Positions 7,971-15,199 of a stretch of 16,532 nt of DNA are shown one piece after another. The notes under the pieces were generated by a model. That model ran no database searches. It had not been told where the DNA came from and saw only the letters and a list, made by a program, of their open reading frames with translations. The stretch covers positions 1-16,532 of the forward strand of contig JBAYDV010000044.1 of NCBI GenBank assembly GCA_041668045.1, in the 5' to 3' direction. How positions within the stretch are numbered: position 1 is the first letter of the stretch; each line of letters opens with the position of its first letter. A program made the translations under genes and the position numbers. Origin of the DNA: JBAYDV01 sp041668045. Its GTDB lineage: Bacteria > Bacteroidota > Bacteroidia > Bacteroidales > UBA932.

Positions 7971-8720
7971 TTATATAACTTTAGTTTCAAAATACCGGCT
8001 GTAAATTTCATCCAAGCTGCATCCTTCTCTACCAAAAAGTTGCTCGGATAATTCTGAAATATCTCCTTGTGCTAATAATTGACCTTTGACGAAAATACCT
8101 ACACGATCACACACTTGCTGAACTTGATGAAGATTATGAGAAGAAAACAGAATAGTCATCTGACGTTCATCTCTTAATTTTAATATTAAACTCAGCATTT
8201 CTTTTACACCTTCAGGATCTATAGCAGAAGTCGGTTCATCTAAAATAATAACATTAGGATCTTTAACTAAAACGTCAGCTAATCCTAGACGCTGTCTCAT
8301 ACCCTTAGAAAACTTACCTAATTTTTTATTCGCGACAGAAGATAAACCTACCAAATTTAATAATTCATCTACTTTTTCTATAGCTTCATCATCATTTAAG
8401 CTATTCAAACGCGCAGTAAACATTAAATTTTCTTTAGCTGTCATATCATTATAGAAACCAACATCTTCAGGTAAATAACCGACATGTTTTTTGACTTCAA
8501 TTGGATTCAACGCTGAATTTATATTATTAATTTCTACATTTCCACTAGTAGGTTCTGTTAATCCAAGCATCATAAGAATAGAAGTAGATTTTCCTGCTCC
8601 ATTAGGTCCCAATAATCCAAATATTTCTCCTTTAGAAACTTGGAGAGAAAGATCATTCACAGCTGTAAAATCTCCATATTTTTTAGTCACGTGCTGAAGA
8701 TCGATAACAACATCATTCAT
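7971..8720 (-). CDS. ABC transporter ATP-binding protein (249 aa)
   Basis: Single ATPase domain that powers the adjacent ABC-2 permease. Visible motifs are Walker A GPNGAGKS (38-45), the Q-loop region GYLPEDVGFYNDMTAKENL (81-99; Glu replaces Gln at 85, as is common in this subfamily), signature FSKGMRQR (137-144), Walker B VIILDEPTSAIDP (157-169) and the switch histidine H195 in SSHNLHQV. A C-terminal extension of about 40 residues (VKGQLLAQGDISELSEQLF...) is typical for multidrug, nitrous-oxide and lantibiotic-type exporter ATPases. A strong Shine-Dalgarno precedes the ATG at 8720. The gene before it ends 3 bases upstream (stop at 8724-8726), and the permease follows after 11 bases. Confidence 0.92.
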   Translation of the reverse strand: MNDVVIDLQHVTKKYGDFTAVNDLSLQVSKGEIFGLLGPNGAGKSTSILMMLGLTEPTSGNVEINNINSALNPIEVKKHVGYLPEDVGFYNDMTAKENLMFTARLNSLNDDEAIEKVDELLNLVGLSSVANKKLGKFSKGMRQRLGLADVLVKDPNVIILDEPTSAIDPEGVKEMLSLILKLRDERQMTILFSSHNLHQVQQVCDRVGIFVKGQLLAQGDISELSEQLFGREGCSLDEIYSRYFETKVI

Positions 8721-8723
8721 GAC

Positions 8724-9866
8724 TTACCTCCTTCCATATTTACGAATCAAAAATACGACTCCTCCTATAGCTATAATAATTATTAAGAATCCCAACCAAC
8801 CTGCTAAAATAGAAGTTCTTACAGAAACTCGCATATTTAGTGCTTCATTAACATTATCTGTTTTAGCAGTTAGTTTACACATATAATCTCCAGGAATAGC
8901 CTTTTTATCAACTTTTATCGTAGCATAAACTGTAGCAGTAGCTCCAGGATTAAGTGATTCTACTTTTTTAGTATCATAATCAACTTCCCAATTCTTAGGT
9001 TTAGATGAAGAAAATTGAATATCTTTTAAAGGCAATGTTCCTGTATTCTTAACTTTTAATTCTATTTTCTTACTTCTTCCAGCTGTAGTTTTAGTACTAA
9101 GGAGTTCATTATATGTGCTAAAATTCATTTTATAACTTCCAGTAACTACTACTTCAAACTCTAGATCAGCTTGAGAATTGCCTGAAACAGCTTTGACAGG
9201 AATCTTATAAGTTCCTGCAGCTACACTATTTGGAGCTGTCACTGTATAACGTATATTTTTAGTGCCTCCTGCATCAACTTCTGTAGAAGTAACTTGTTTA
9301 CTATTCACTTTAATATCCACACGCCATCCTTTAGGAGGATTAGACATCAAAGCATACTGTTGACTCCGTGGAGTTTTATTCTTTAATACCGTACTAAAAT
9401 AAAATTTAGTCTCAGCATTACCTTCCATATTAGTTTGATCACAAGTTAAAACACTCTCGTTAGAACCAGCACTAGATACGTTAATAGTTAAAGGTAACGT
9501 TCCATTCCCAACTTTTACTGAAAAGTTATAATACCCTTTACGAACATTATAAGGCACATCAACCTTTAATGAGACTGTTTTTTTACTTTTTTTAAGAACA
9601 GCTATTTTAGATACGTTAAGCCCACTAGCAGTCAACGTATAATCCCAAGATCGAGATAATCCTGACACTATAATAGGACTGTTTGATGTACTGCTTCCAT
9701 TATTTATGACATCTATTGAATAATTGACAGTACTTCCAGGAGTTACTGAAACTCTTGTATAAGGAGTATATACCTCTATACTATCAGCTGCCTTCACACT
9801 AAAAGGCATAAGCGCCATAGCTATGCATAAAAACGCACTAATAATTTTTAATTTTACATTCATCAT
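8724..9866 (-). CDS. Secreted, membrane-anchored protein with three NEW3-type domains (380 aa)
   Basis: N-terminal signal peptide (hydrophobic ISAFLCIAMALMPFSVKA, likely cut after A26-A27) and a C-terminal membrane helix at 353-374 followed by RKYGRR, so the body lies outside the cytoplasmic membrane. The exterior consists of three repeated beta-sandwich units of about 100 residues (about 31-130, 138-242, 253-350). Each has the NEW3 layout: a V-x-N-x-G/T-type strand, a W (SWDY, GWRVD, NWEVD), then a strand before a P-G/A-x-Y turn (VRKGYYNFSV, VAAGTYKIPV, AIPGDYMCKL). It resembles COG1470-type proteins that are found next to ABC transporters. It leads the operon with the ATPase and permease. 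Function is unknown: possibly a periplasmic partner of the permease. The initiator may be the second ATG at 9863. Confidence 0.8.
   Translation of the reverse strand: MMNVKLKIISAFLCIAMALMPFSVKAADSIEVYTPYTRVSVTPGSTVNYSIDVINNGSSTSNSPIIVSGLSRSWDYTLTASGLNVSKIAVLKKSKKTVSLKVDVPYNVRKGYYNFSVKVGNGTLPLTINVSSAGSNESVLTCDQTNMEGNAETKFYFSTVLKNKTPRSQQYALMSNPPKGWRVDIKVNSKQVTSTEVDAGGTKNIRYTVTAPNSVAAGTYKIPVKAVSGNSQADLEFEVVVTGSYKMNFSTYNELLSTKTTAGRSKKIELKVKNTGTLPLKDIQFSSSKPKNWEVDYDTKKVESLNPGATATVYATIKVDKKAIPGDYMCKLTAKTDNVNEALNMRVSVRTSILAGWLGFLIIIIAIGGVVFLIRKYGRR
8726..8731 (-). promoter_or_regulatory. Shine-Dalgarno GGAGGT before the ABC ATPase
   Basis: GGAGGT lies with GGAGG ending 6 bases before the ATG at 8720. 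It sits inside the last codons (GRR, stop) of the upstream NEW3-protein gene. Strong Shine-Dalgarno sequences are rare in Bacteroidetes, so it may help reinitiation after the upstream stop, or simply reflect the arginine codons. Confidence 0.5.
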
Positions 9867-9918
9867 TTATTTATATTAATAGTTAAACATTTTTCTTTTC
9901 AAACCATATTAAAACTTA

Positions 9919-9926
9919 CAAAGTTA
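9919..9926 (-). promoter_or_regulatory. -7 element TAACTTTG before the NEW3-ABC operon
   Basis: Exact TAnnTTTG match on the minus strand, which would start the transcript near 9913 with a leader of about 46 bases to the ATG at 9866. A perfect palindrome (9950-9968) covers the region upstream of it, about where the -33 element should be. Confidence 0.5.
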
Positions 9927-9949
9927 TGTTTTATGGCGTACGAATTCTG

Positions 9950-9968
9950 AGTAGATAAAATATCTACT
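9950..9968. repeat. Perfect palindrome AGTAGATA-AAA-TATCTACT
   Basis: Two 8-bp arms around a 3-base centre, ending 23 bases before the -7 box of the NEW3-ABC operon. The position is that of an operator overlapping the -33 region. The right arm continues into ATCTACTAAATA, a 12-mer also found at 11913-11924. Binding by one of the nearby AraC proteins is possible but unproven. Confidence 0.55.
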
Positions 9969-10220
9969 AAATATTTAAGACTATCTTTCATATAATCTTA
10001 TTACTAAACATGGAAATAAATATTGTGCTTTTATCGTCGAATAAAATGCATAAAAGATAATTGAATAGGATACATCAATTCTCTGCTATACAAGTGGGGA
10101 AATGATGCAAAACGAATGATTAGTGATTTCTCAGGTATCATAATAGTGTTTTATTTAAAATTTAGTTCAACATCAAAATTCGGTTTTTTTATTTTCAAAA
10201 AAAGTGCCAAACCTAAATTT

Positions 10221-10685
10221 TTATCTTTTAATTTTTCTCTCTACAAGTTCATTAAATGACATTCCAGACATATGTTTTAAGACAGTTTCCATATGATTTT
10301 TAGATTTGAATCCCATTTTATACGCGAACTCTTCTTTTCTTTTGAGAATATCTAACTTATTTGCGCCATATTTTTTATAAGAGGAACACTCTTCTTCTAG
10401 AACTCCATAAAGATGATTTACTCTCAGACTATTCATAAAATTAGTATAAGTATCATTATGAGCATGTATAGCATGTGAAAGATACGACCTATTGGTACAT
10501 AATATACTGGCTACTTCTTGTAGATGAATATCACTATTAAGATATAGTTTATCTTCTCTCGCCTTCTTTTTTAGATCATTATAAATTTTATCATCAAGTT
10601 GATTAATTCGGTCTTTCTTAATTATATCTCTCTCTAATTTTATCTTTCTCTTCAAAATCTTCTTCCTCAAGTTGAATAATTTCAT
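10221..10685 (-). CDS. AraC-type helix-turn-helix protein without a sensor domain (154 aa)
   Basis: A strongly basic N-terminus (LRKKILKRKIKLERDIIKKD) precedes an AraC-like region from about residue 46: KLYLNSDIHLQEVASILCTN, then RSYLSHAIHAHNDTYTNFMN. HTH1 is near residues 54-74. The second HTH region (about 115-137, EEFAYKMGFKSKNHMETVLK) keeps the GF-S-x-x-x motif but is less regular, and GMSFNELVERK resembles the family's terminal GMSP-x-E segment. No sensor domain or membrane segment is present. The C-terminal part of a larger membrane regulator would look like this, so it may be a truncated paralogue of the gene upstream, or a real solo DNA-binding partner. It follows that gene by 13 bases, in one operon. 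DNA target unknown. Confidence 0.75.
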   Translation of the reverse strand: MKLFNLRKKILKRKIKLERDIIKKDRINQLDDKIYNDLKKKAREDKLYLNSDIHLQEVASILCTNRSYLSHAIHAHNDTYTNFMNSLRVNHLYGVLEEECSSYKKYGANKLDILKRKEEFAYKMGFKSKNHMETVLKHMSGMSFNELVERKIKR

Positions 10686-10698
10686 AATATTTAATTTA

Positions 10699-11784
10699 TT
10701 AATGACGACTATTTTCTTTTTTAGCTTTATATAATTTCAACCATTCAGCTGGCGTATTACCTACATATAATTTAAATGCATTATTAAAGGAAGCTCTATT
10801 ATTAAAACCGGATTTACTACATACTTCTAATATAGACAAATCTTCATTCTCAGAAAACAATTTCAGGGATTCCTCTATTCTATAATAATTATTAAATTCT
10901 GGAAACTTCATATGAAAATGTTTATTAATTTCTCGAGAGATATAAGTTTCATTAGTTGATAAAGCTAGAGCTATATCTTTAAGTTTTAAATTTTTATTTA
11001 GATATGGTTTTTCTTTTATATAATACTCTTTTATACTCGAAGCTATACAATCGTCATCTTCTATATTTATCTCAAATATATCATCAGAAAGATTGGTTAC
11101 AAGTGAAATACTTTCTTCTTCTCTATCTATAAATAATCGATTATTTATCAAAATCTTCATTATAATAAATGTTATTATAATGAGCATTATATATATATCA
11201 AGTTCGATAGTCAGCGAATCTTCTTTTTCTACACATGAAAAACTTAATAATAACAAATCTATAAATGTAGCCATAAAAATCACTAGATAATTATAGAAGA
11301 TTTTAATATTTTTAGTAAAAATACCTCTATTCATGTCAATATAAACAGCATATAATAATCCAACGAAAAACGTTGTAATTATCATCATAGATGGAATATA
11401 ATAATAGAGTACATTAACATTATCTAACAAATCTGATAGGAAAACCCACAGAAGATTTACCATTAATATAAGTGTATATAAAATATATACTCTTTTATTT
11501 TTAAAATACTTAGATTTAGTATTTACTATAAAAAGAAATAATGTTAAAATATAAAATAAAGAACAATTATTAAATATAATGGCATTTTTTACTAGAACTG
11601 AATCAATATTAAATTCTATAACTATAATATAGGATATAATACTACAAATCGTAAAAGTTAATAAATGTCCGATCAATAGATGGTTAAAAAATACAAAATC
11701 TAGACTTTTTTGCTCTTTTATAGATGCTAGATATTTTACTACTGTAAATAACAGTAGTGCTAAAAAAAAGATAATTAAAAACAT
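10699..11784 (-). CDS. Membrane-tethered AraC-family regulator, seven predicted TM segments (361 aa)
   Basis: The N-terminal 215 residues hold about seven hydrophobic segments (near 2-20, 33-56, 67-87, 99-118, 126-149, 162-183 and 195-213). They are followed by an acidic linker (IEDDDC region, about 230-250) and a C-terminal AraC-type DNA-binding domain. HTH1 is LKDIALALSTNETYISREI (268-286), HTH2 is LSILEVCSKSGFNNRASFNN (316-335), and VGNTPAEWLKLY matches the family's closing G-x-S/T-P-x-x-W/Y. Such proteins sense a signal in or at the membrane while bound to DNA. The ligand is not evident. A -7 box lies 19 bases upstream of the ATG. It is first in an operon with the small AraC protein, and divergent from the XRE-cupin operon. 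Confidence 0.85.
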   Translation of the reverse strand: MFLIIFFLALLLFTVVKYLASIKEQKSLDFVFFNHLLIGHLLTFTICSIISYIIVIEFNIDSVLVKNAIIFNNCSLFYILTLFLFIVNTKSKYFKNKRVYILYTLILMVNLLWVFLSDLLDNVNVLYYYIPSMMIITTFFVGLLYAVYIDMNRGIFTKNIKIFYNYLVIFMATFIDLLLLSFSCVEKEDSLTIELDIYIMLIIITFIIMKILINNRLFIDREEESISLVTNLSDDIFEINIEDDDCIASSIKEYYIKEKPYLNKNLKLKDIALALSTNETYISREINKHFHMKFPEFNNYYRIEESLKLFSENEDLSILEVCSKSGFNNRASFNNAFKLYVGNTPAEWLKLYKAKKENSRH

Positions 11785-11802
11785 AGTTTAAATTTTAAAA
11801 CA

Positions 11803-11810
11803 CAAAAATA
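11803..11810 (-). promoter_or_regulatory. -7 element TATTTTTG before the AraC operon
   Basis: Exact TAnnTTTG match on the minus strand. A start near 11797 gives a leader of about 13 bases before the ATG at 11784. Confidence 0.5.
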
Positions 11811-11932
11811 ATATGAAGATTTGTTTTATAAAATACCTTTACTGATAAATTATTGATTTTTTTACTAAAAATACTTGTTTATTTAAAAAAATATAAGATT
11901 TTTTATTTTCTCATCTACTAAATAATGTTCCT

Positions 11933-11955
11933 CATTTTAATTATATGTTAAAATG
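11933..11955. repeat. Perfect dyad CATTTTAA-N7-TTAAAATG
   Basis: Two 8-bp arms around TTATATG, flanked on both sides at a short distance by CTCATCTA repeats. Its place between two divergent regulatory operons suggests an operator; the protein that binds it is unknown. Confidence 0.5.
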
Positions 11956-12085
11956 CTCATCTATATATAAATAACTCAAAGTACTTATTAAATTTGCTAT
12001 ATATATTTTTTTTTTAAAAAATCATCATAGATAATTTTACATATAAAGATATAATAATATATTATTTTTTTAGAATAATAATCCT

Positions 12086-12093
12086 TATTTTTG
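12086..12093 (+). promoter_or_regulatory. -7 element TATTTTTG before the XRE-cupin operon
   Basis: Exact TAnnTTTG match. Transcription near 12099 would leave a leader of about 15 bases before the ATG at 12114. The sequence at the -33 distance is T-rich with no clear TTG. Confidence 0.5.
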
Positions 12094-12113
12094 ATAAATC
12101 AAAATAAACTATT

Positions 12114-12668
12114 ATGAACGAACAAATAAAACAAATAGCAAGACGCCTTTTCGGTCTAAGAGATTCACTTGATAAAAGCATTAGTGAAATGGCCGAGCTT
12201 TGTAGTATTACTCAGGAATCTTATGAAAAATATGAAAGTGGTAATTATGACATCCCCATGAGTTTTATTCAAGTAGTATCTAGAAAGACTGGAGTCGAGA
12301 TGTCTGATATTCTATTCGGACAGAGTCCTAAAGTAAAAGGATTTTATATTACTCGAGCAGGGGAAGGTGTAGCTATGCAAAGAACCAAAGCTTATAAATA
12401 TCAAGCCTTATCTGAAGGTTTTGCTCATAGAAAAGCTGATCCATTCATAGTCAAAGTTGAACCGAAACCAGAAAATACACCAATGACTTTAAATTCACAT
12501 GACGGACAAGAATTTAATTATATCCTCTGTGGTAAGATGTTATTAAGCATAGATGGTAAAGAGATTCAATTAAATGAAGGAGATAGTATTTATTTTGATG
12601 CTAATTTAAAACATGGAATGAAAGCCCTAGAAGGAGAAAGTGTCAAATTCTTAGCATTCATATTATAA
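12114..12668 (+). CDS. XRE-type HTH plus cupin regulator (184 aa)
   Basis: Residues 6-68 form an HTH_3/XRE domain (IARRLFGLRDSLDKSISEMA, then ELCSITQESYEKYESGNYDIP, ending in SDILFG). Residues about 112-183 form a cupin barrel, with H129 and E133 in the first motif (NSHDGQEFNYILCGKM) and H167 in the second (DSIYFDANLKHGMK), so a small ligand or metal may bind there. In Bacteroidetes, such XRE-cupin proteins are found directly in front of AMP-forming acyl-CoA ligase genes, and here the ligase starts 15 bases downstream. It is therefore a likely sensor-repressor or activator of the ligase operon, with an acyl-CoA or carboxylate signal as an inference. It has its own -7 element and is divergent from the AraC operon. 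Confidence 0.9.
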   Translation: MNEQIKQIARRLFGLRDSLDKSISEMAELCSITQESYEKYESGNYDIPMSFIQVVSRKTGVEMSDILFGQSPKVKGFYITRAGEGVAMQRTKAYKYQALSEGFAHRKADPFIVKVEPKPENTPMTLNSHDGQEFNYILCGKMLLSIDGKEIQLNEGDSIYFDANLKHGMKALEGESVKFLAFIL

Positions 12669-12683
12669 TAACTCAAATATAGC

Positions 12684-14342
12684 ATGATAGAAAAGTATTT
12701 AAAGCAAACATCGTTTACTAGTTACGAAGATTTTAAAGATAATTATGAACTTATAGTTCCTGAACATTTTAATTTTGCATATGACGTCTTAGATGAATGG
12801 GCGAGAATTGAACCGAATAAAAGGGCTTTGTTATGGACCAACGATGAAGGTGAATGCAAACAATATTCGTTTTCCGATTTAAAAAGGATTACTGATAAGA
12901 CTGCTTCTTATTTTCAAGAATTGGGTTTAGGAAAAGGCGATGTCGTTATGGCTATACTCAAAAGACGAAAAGAATTTTGGTTTACTATAATGGCACTTCA
13001 TAAAATAGGCGCTATAATAATCCCTGCCACTCACCTGCTTACGAAAAAAGATATTGTATTTAGAAATAATGCTGCTGACGTAAAAGCTATTATTTGTGCA
13101 GGAGAAAAGATTATTACTGACCATGTAGATGCTGCAATGAATGAATCTCCCACTGTAAAAATAAGAATCTCTGTCGGAGATTATTATCCAGAAGGATGGT
13201 CGAAATTCACAGAAGGAATTGAAAATGCTAAACCATTCGTAAAACCTTCTTTTGAAACAGAACATCATGACATTCAAATCATTAGTTTCACATCTGGCAC
13301 ATCTGGTGAACCTAAGATGGTAGCTCATAATGCTATATATCCACTAGGCCATATTATGACTGGTAGTTTTTGGCATAAATTAAACAGAGATAGCTTGCAT
13401 ATAACTATAGCTGATACAGGCTGGTTAAAAGCTATTTGGGGTAAACTTTATGGTGCTTGGTTCGCAGGTGCTACTGTATTTGTATATGACCATAAGAAAT
13501 TTACTCCATCTGATATTTTAGAGAAACTTGAAACTTATAAAGTCACTTCTATATGTGCACCTCCTACTATATTCAGATTTTTAATTAAAGAAGATTTATC
13601 AAAATATGACTTATCGTCTTTAGAATGGGGATGTATAGCTGGTGAAGCGTTGAATCCTTCAGTATATGAGACGTTTTACAAAATGACAGGAATAAAACTC
13701 AGAGAAGGATATGGTCAAAGTGAAACTACCCTTACAGTATTTACTAACCCATGGATAGAGCCAAAACCTGGTTCTATGGGTGTCCCAAGTCCTGCTTACG
13801 ACATCGATTTACTTATGCCAGATGGTAAAAAGGCTGGTGTCGGAGATAAAGGCCAAATCGTCATTCGCACTGATAAAAGAATACCAGTAGGTTTGTTTGA
13901 GGGTTACTATAAGAGTGATGATATAACTAAAGAACAATGGCATGATGGAGTATATTACACCAATGATTTAGCTTGGAAAGATGAAGATGGTTATTTCTGG
14001 TTTATAGGTCGTGCTGATGATGTTATAAAAAGTTCAGGATATCGTATAGGACCATTCGAGGTAGAAAGTGCTTTAATGACTCATCCTGCTGTTTTAGAAT
14101 GTGCTATAACTAGTGTACCTGATGAAATAAGAGGACAAATAGTTAAAGCTACGATTACTTTAACAAAAGAATATAAAGATAAAGCAGGTGATGCACTAGT
14201 AAAAGAACTGCAAAATCACGTTAAAAAAGTCACAGCTCCATATAAATACCCTCGTGTCATTGAATTCGTTGATGAACTTCCTAAAACAATCAGTGGTAAA
14301 ATTAGACGTGTAGAAATCAGAAATAGAGATAAAAATAATTAA
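12684..14342 (+). CDS. AMP-forming acyl-CoA ligase (552 aa)
   Basis: Activates a carboxylic acid with ATP to an acyl-adenylate and then to the acyl-CoA. ANL-superfamily motifs are in order: the phosphate-binding SFTSGTSGEPKMV (201-213), the adenine motif EGYGQSETT (341-349), and YYTNDLAWKDEDGYFWFIGR with the ribose-binding D428 and hinge R443. SSGYRIGPFEVE follows, and the C-terminal PKTISGKIRR carries the adenylation lysine K539. TNDLA differs from the common TGDLA, without loss of the aspartate. The overall layout is close to medium-chain or butyrate-type ligases and acetyl-CoA synthetase relatives; the exact chain length cannot be read from sequence. It is coupled to the XRE-cupin gene 15 bases upstream and followed by a DUF6624 gene after 5 bases. 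Confidence 0.92.
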   Translation: MIEKYLKQTSFTSYEDFKDNYELIVPEHFNFAYDVLDEWARIEPNKRALLWTNDEGECKQYSFSDLKRITDKTASYFQELGLGKGDVVMAILKRRKEFWFTIMALHKIGAIIIPATHLLTKKDIVFRNNAADVKAIICAGEKIITDHVDAAMNESPTVKIRISVGDYYPEGWSKFTEGIENAKPFVKPSFETEHHDIQIISFTSGTSGEPKMVAHNAIYPLGHIMTGSFWHKLNRDSLHITIADTGWLKAIWGKLYGAWFAGATVFVYDHKKFTPSDILEKLETYKVTSICAPPTIFRFLIKEDLSKYDLSSLEWGCIAGEALNPSVYETFYKMTGIKLREGYGQSETTLTVFTNPWIEPKPGSMGVPSPAYDIDLLMPDGKKAGVGDKGQIVIRTDKRIPVGLFEGYYKSDDITKEQWHDGVYYTNDLAWKDEDGYFWFIGRADDVIKSSGYRIGPFEVESALMTHPAVLECAITSVPDEIRGQIVKATITLTKEYKDKAGDALVKELQNHVKKVTAPYKYPRVIEFVDELPKTISGKIRRVEIRNRDKNN

Positions 14343-14347
14343 AATCT

Positions 14348-15189
14348 ATGAAAAGCTTATTATACATTACTATTGGATTAATAAGTATTACTCTTCATTC
14401 TAAAAATATTAACACTATAAAGATTAATAACCCTAATAAATATTATCATTCAGCCTGTATAGCAGCAAAAGAAGGTTATACGAATAAAGCTTTAACTAAT
14501 TTAAATATTGCTACTAATGCAGGTTGCATTATTTAAAACAAACACAAAACGATCCAGATTTAAAAAGTTTGCATTTAACTAAAGAATGGAACAATATCAT
14601 AACTAGAATCAAAGCTAATCGCGATTTATATGAAAAAGATTTTGATAAAACATTAAAATGTAAACTAGAAAGAATATATATAAAAGATCAAACTTTAAGA
14701 CAGCTTTATTCTGAAGCTATGGAAAAGTTTAAAGCTTATCCAGAAATGATGGATTATTTTTGGGATTTAATGAATACTTCTGATAGTCTTAATTTATCTG
14801 AAATCATCAAAATTCTTAATGATAAAGGATGGGTAGGAAAGAGTTTAGTTGGCGAACAAGGAAATATGACGATTTTTCTAGTTATTCAACATGCTCCTTT
14901 AGATATTCAAGAAAAATATCTGCCATTAATGGAAGAATCTGTTAAAAAAGGCGAATCAAATGGGAGTAACTTAGCTTTACTTGTTGATAGAATTAAAATA
15001 AGACATAATGAGCCACAAATATATGGTTCACAAATTTCATACGATTCAGAAACAGATAAATACTATGTAGATAAAATAGTAGAACCAGAATATGTTAATC
15101 AAAGAAGATTTAAAATAGGTCTTGGTCCTATTCAAGATTATGTGAAAAAGTGGGATATTAAATGGACTATTAAACAGAAATCTAAATAA
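14348..15189 (+). pseudogene. DUF6624 secreted protein, interrupted by a -1 frameshift
   Basis: The first reading frame (14348-14536) encodes a signal-peptide-like N-terminus (MKSLLYITIGLISITLHSKN) and a short repeat-like stretch, YYHSACIAAKEGYTNKALTN, ending AGCII-stop. The protein continues one frame over (open from 14518 to 15189) with HYLKQTQNDPDLKSLHLTKE and a DUF6624 domain. That domain has the typical GWVGKSLVGEQGN, QHAPLDIQEKYLP, LALLVDRIKIRHNEPQIYGS and IGLGPI segments. Addition of one base near 14530 would join NAGCI with YLKQTQNDPDL into one protein of about 280 residues. The loss therefore looks like a single-base deletion or a sequence error. The in-frame TTG at 14524 is not a plausible start for an intact exported protein. 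Molecular function of DUF6624 is not known. It is the third gene of the XRE-cupin/ligase operon. Confidence 0.85.
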
Positions 15190-15199
15190 TAATAGATGC

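Larger units (their letters stand above)
9867..10220. other. Intergenic region, 354 bases, promoter of the NEW3-ABC operon
   Basis: No gene is seen; the longest open stretch from ATG is a 16-codon peptide near 10009. It holds the -7 box TAACTTTG (9919-9926), the palindrome at 9950-9968, and an A/T-run pair (about 10183-10203) that could weakly terminate the AraC operon. A partial inverted repeat CTTTTAT...ATAAAAG (10028-10056) is also present. The remainder shows nothing recognisable. Confidence 0.6.
11785..12113. other. AT-rich divergent intergenic region (329 bases)
   Basis: No gene is seen. It holds one promoter for each side and a perfect dyad (11933-11955) flanked by two copies of CTCATCTA (11910-11917 and 11956-11963). 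It also contains the 12-mer ATCTACTAAATA at 11913-11924 and a T10-A6 run (12006-12021). By count, 11881-11940 has only about 15% G+C. A second -7 match, TAAATTTG (11989-11996, plus), may be fortuitous in so AT-rich a sequence. Confidence 0.55.

Noticed and set aside
10009..10059. 16-codon peptide MEINIVLLSSNKMHKR in the intergenic region
   Set aside because: Too short, no ribosome-binding or family support, and its frequency fits chance.
10180..10215. Strong terminator after the AraC operon
   Set aside because: The A and T runs can pair, but the flanking GG/CC pairs are offset by mismatches, so the hairpin is weak.
11093..11290. 65-codon plus-strand frame inside the membrane AraC gene
   Set aside because: Antisense shadow of low-complexity membrane segments, without an independent start signal.
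11989..11996. Second -7 element TAAATTTG upstream of the XRE-cupin gene
   Set aside because: It would leave a leader of over 110 bases, and chance matches are frequent at about 15% G+C; the box at 12086-12093 is better placed.
12927..13328. 133-codon open frame on the minus strand
   Set aside because: It is fully inside the acyl-CoA ligase gene, has a Cys/Ser/Tyr/Phe-rich composition typical of an antisense shadow, and matches no family.
14518..14540. Programmed -1 frameshifting in the DUF6624 gene
   Set aside because: TTTAAAAC looks slippery, but the zero-frame codons before the stop (TGC ATT ATT) cannot re-pair one base back, and the T-TTA-AAA phase is that of the second frame.
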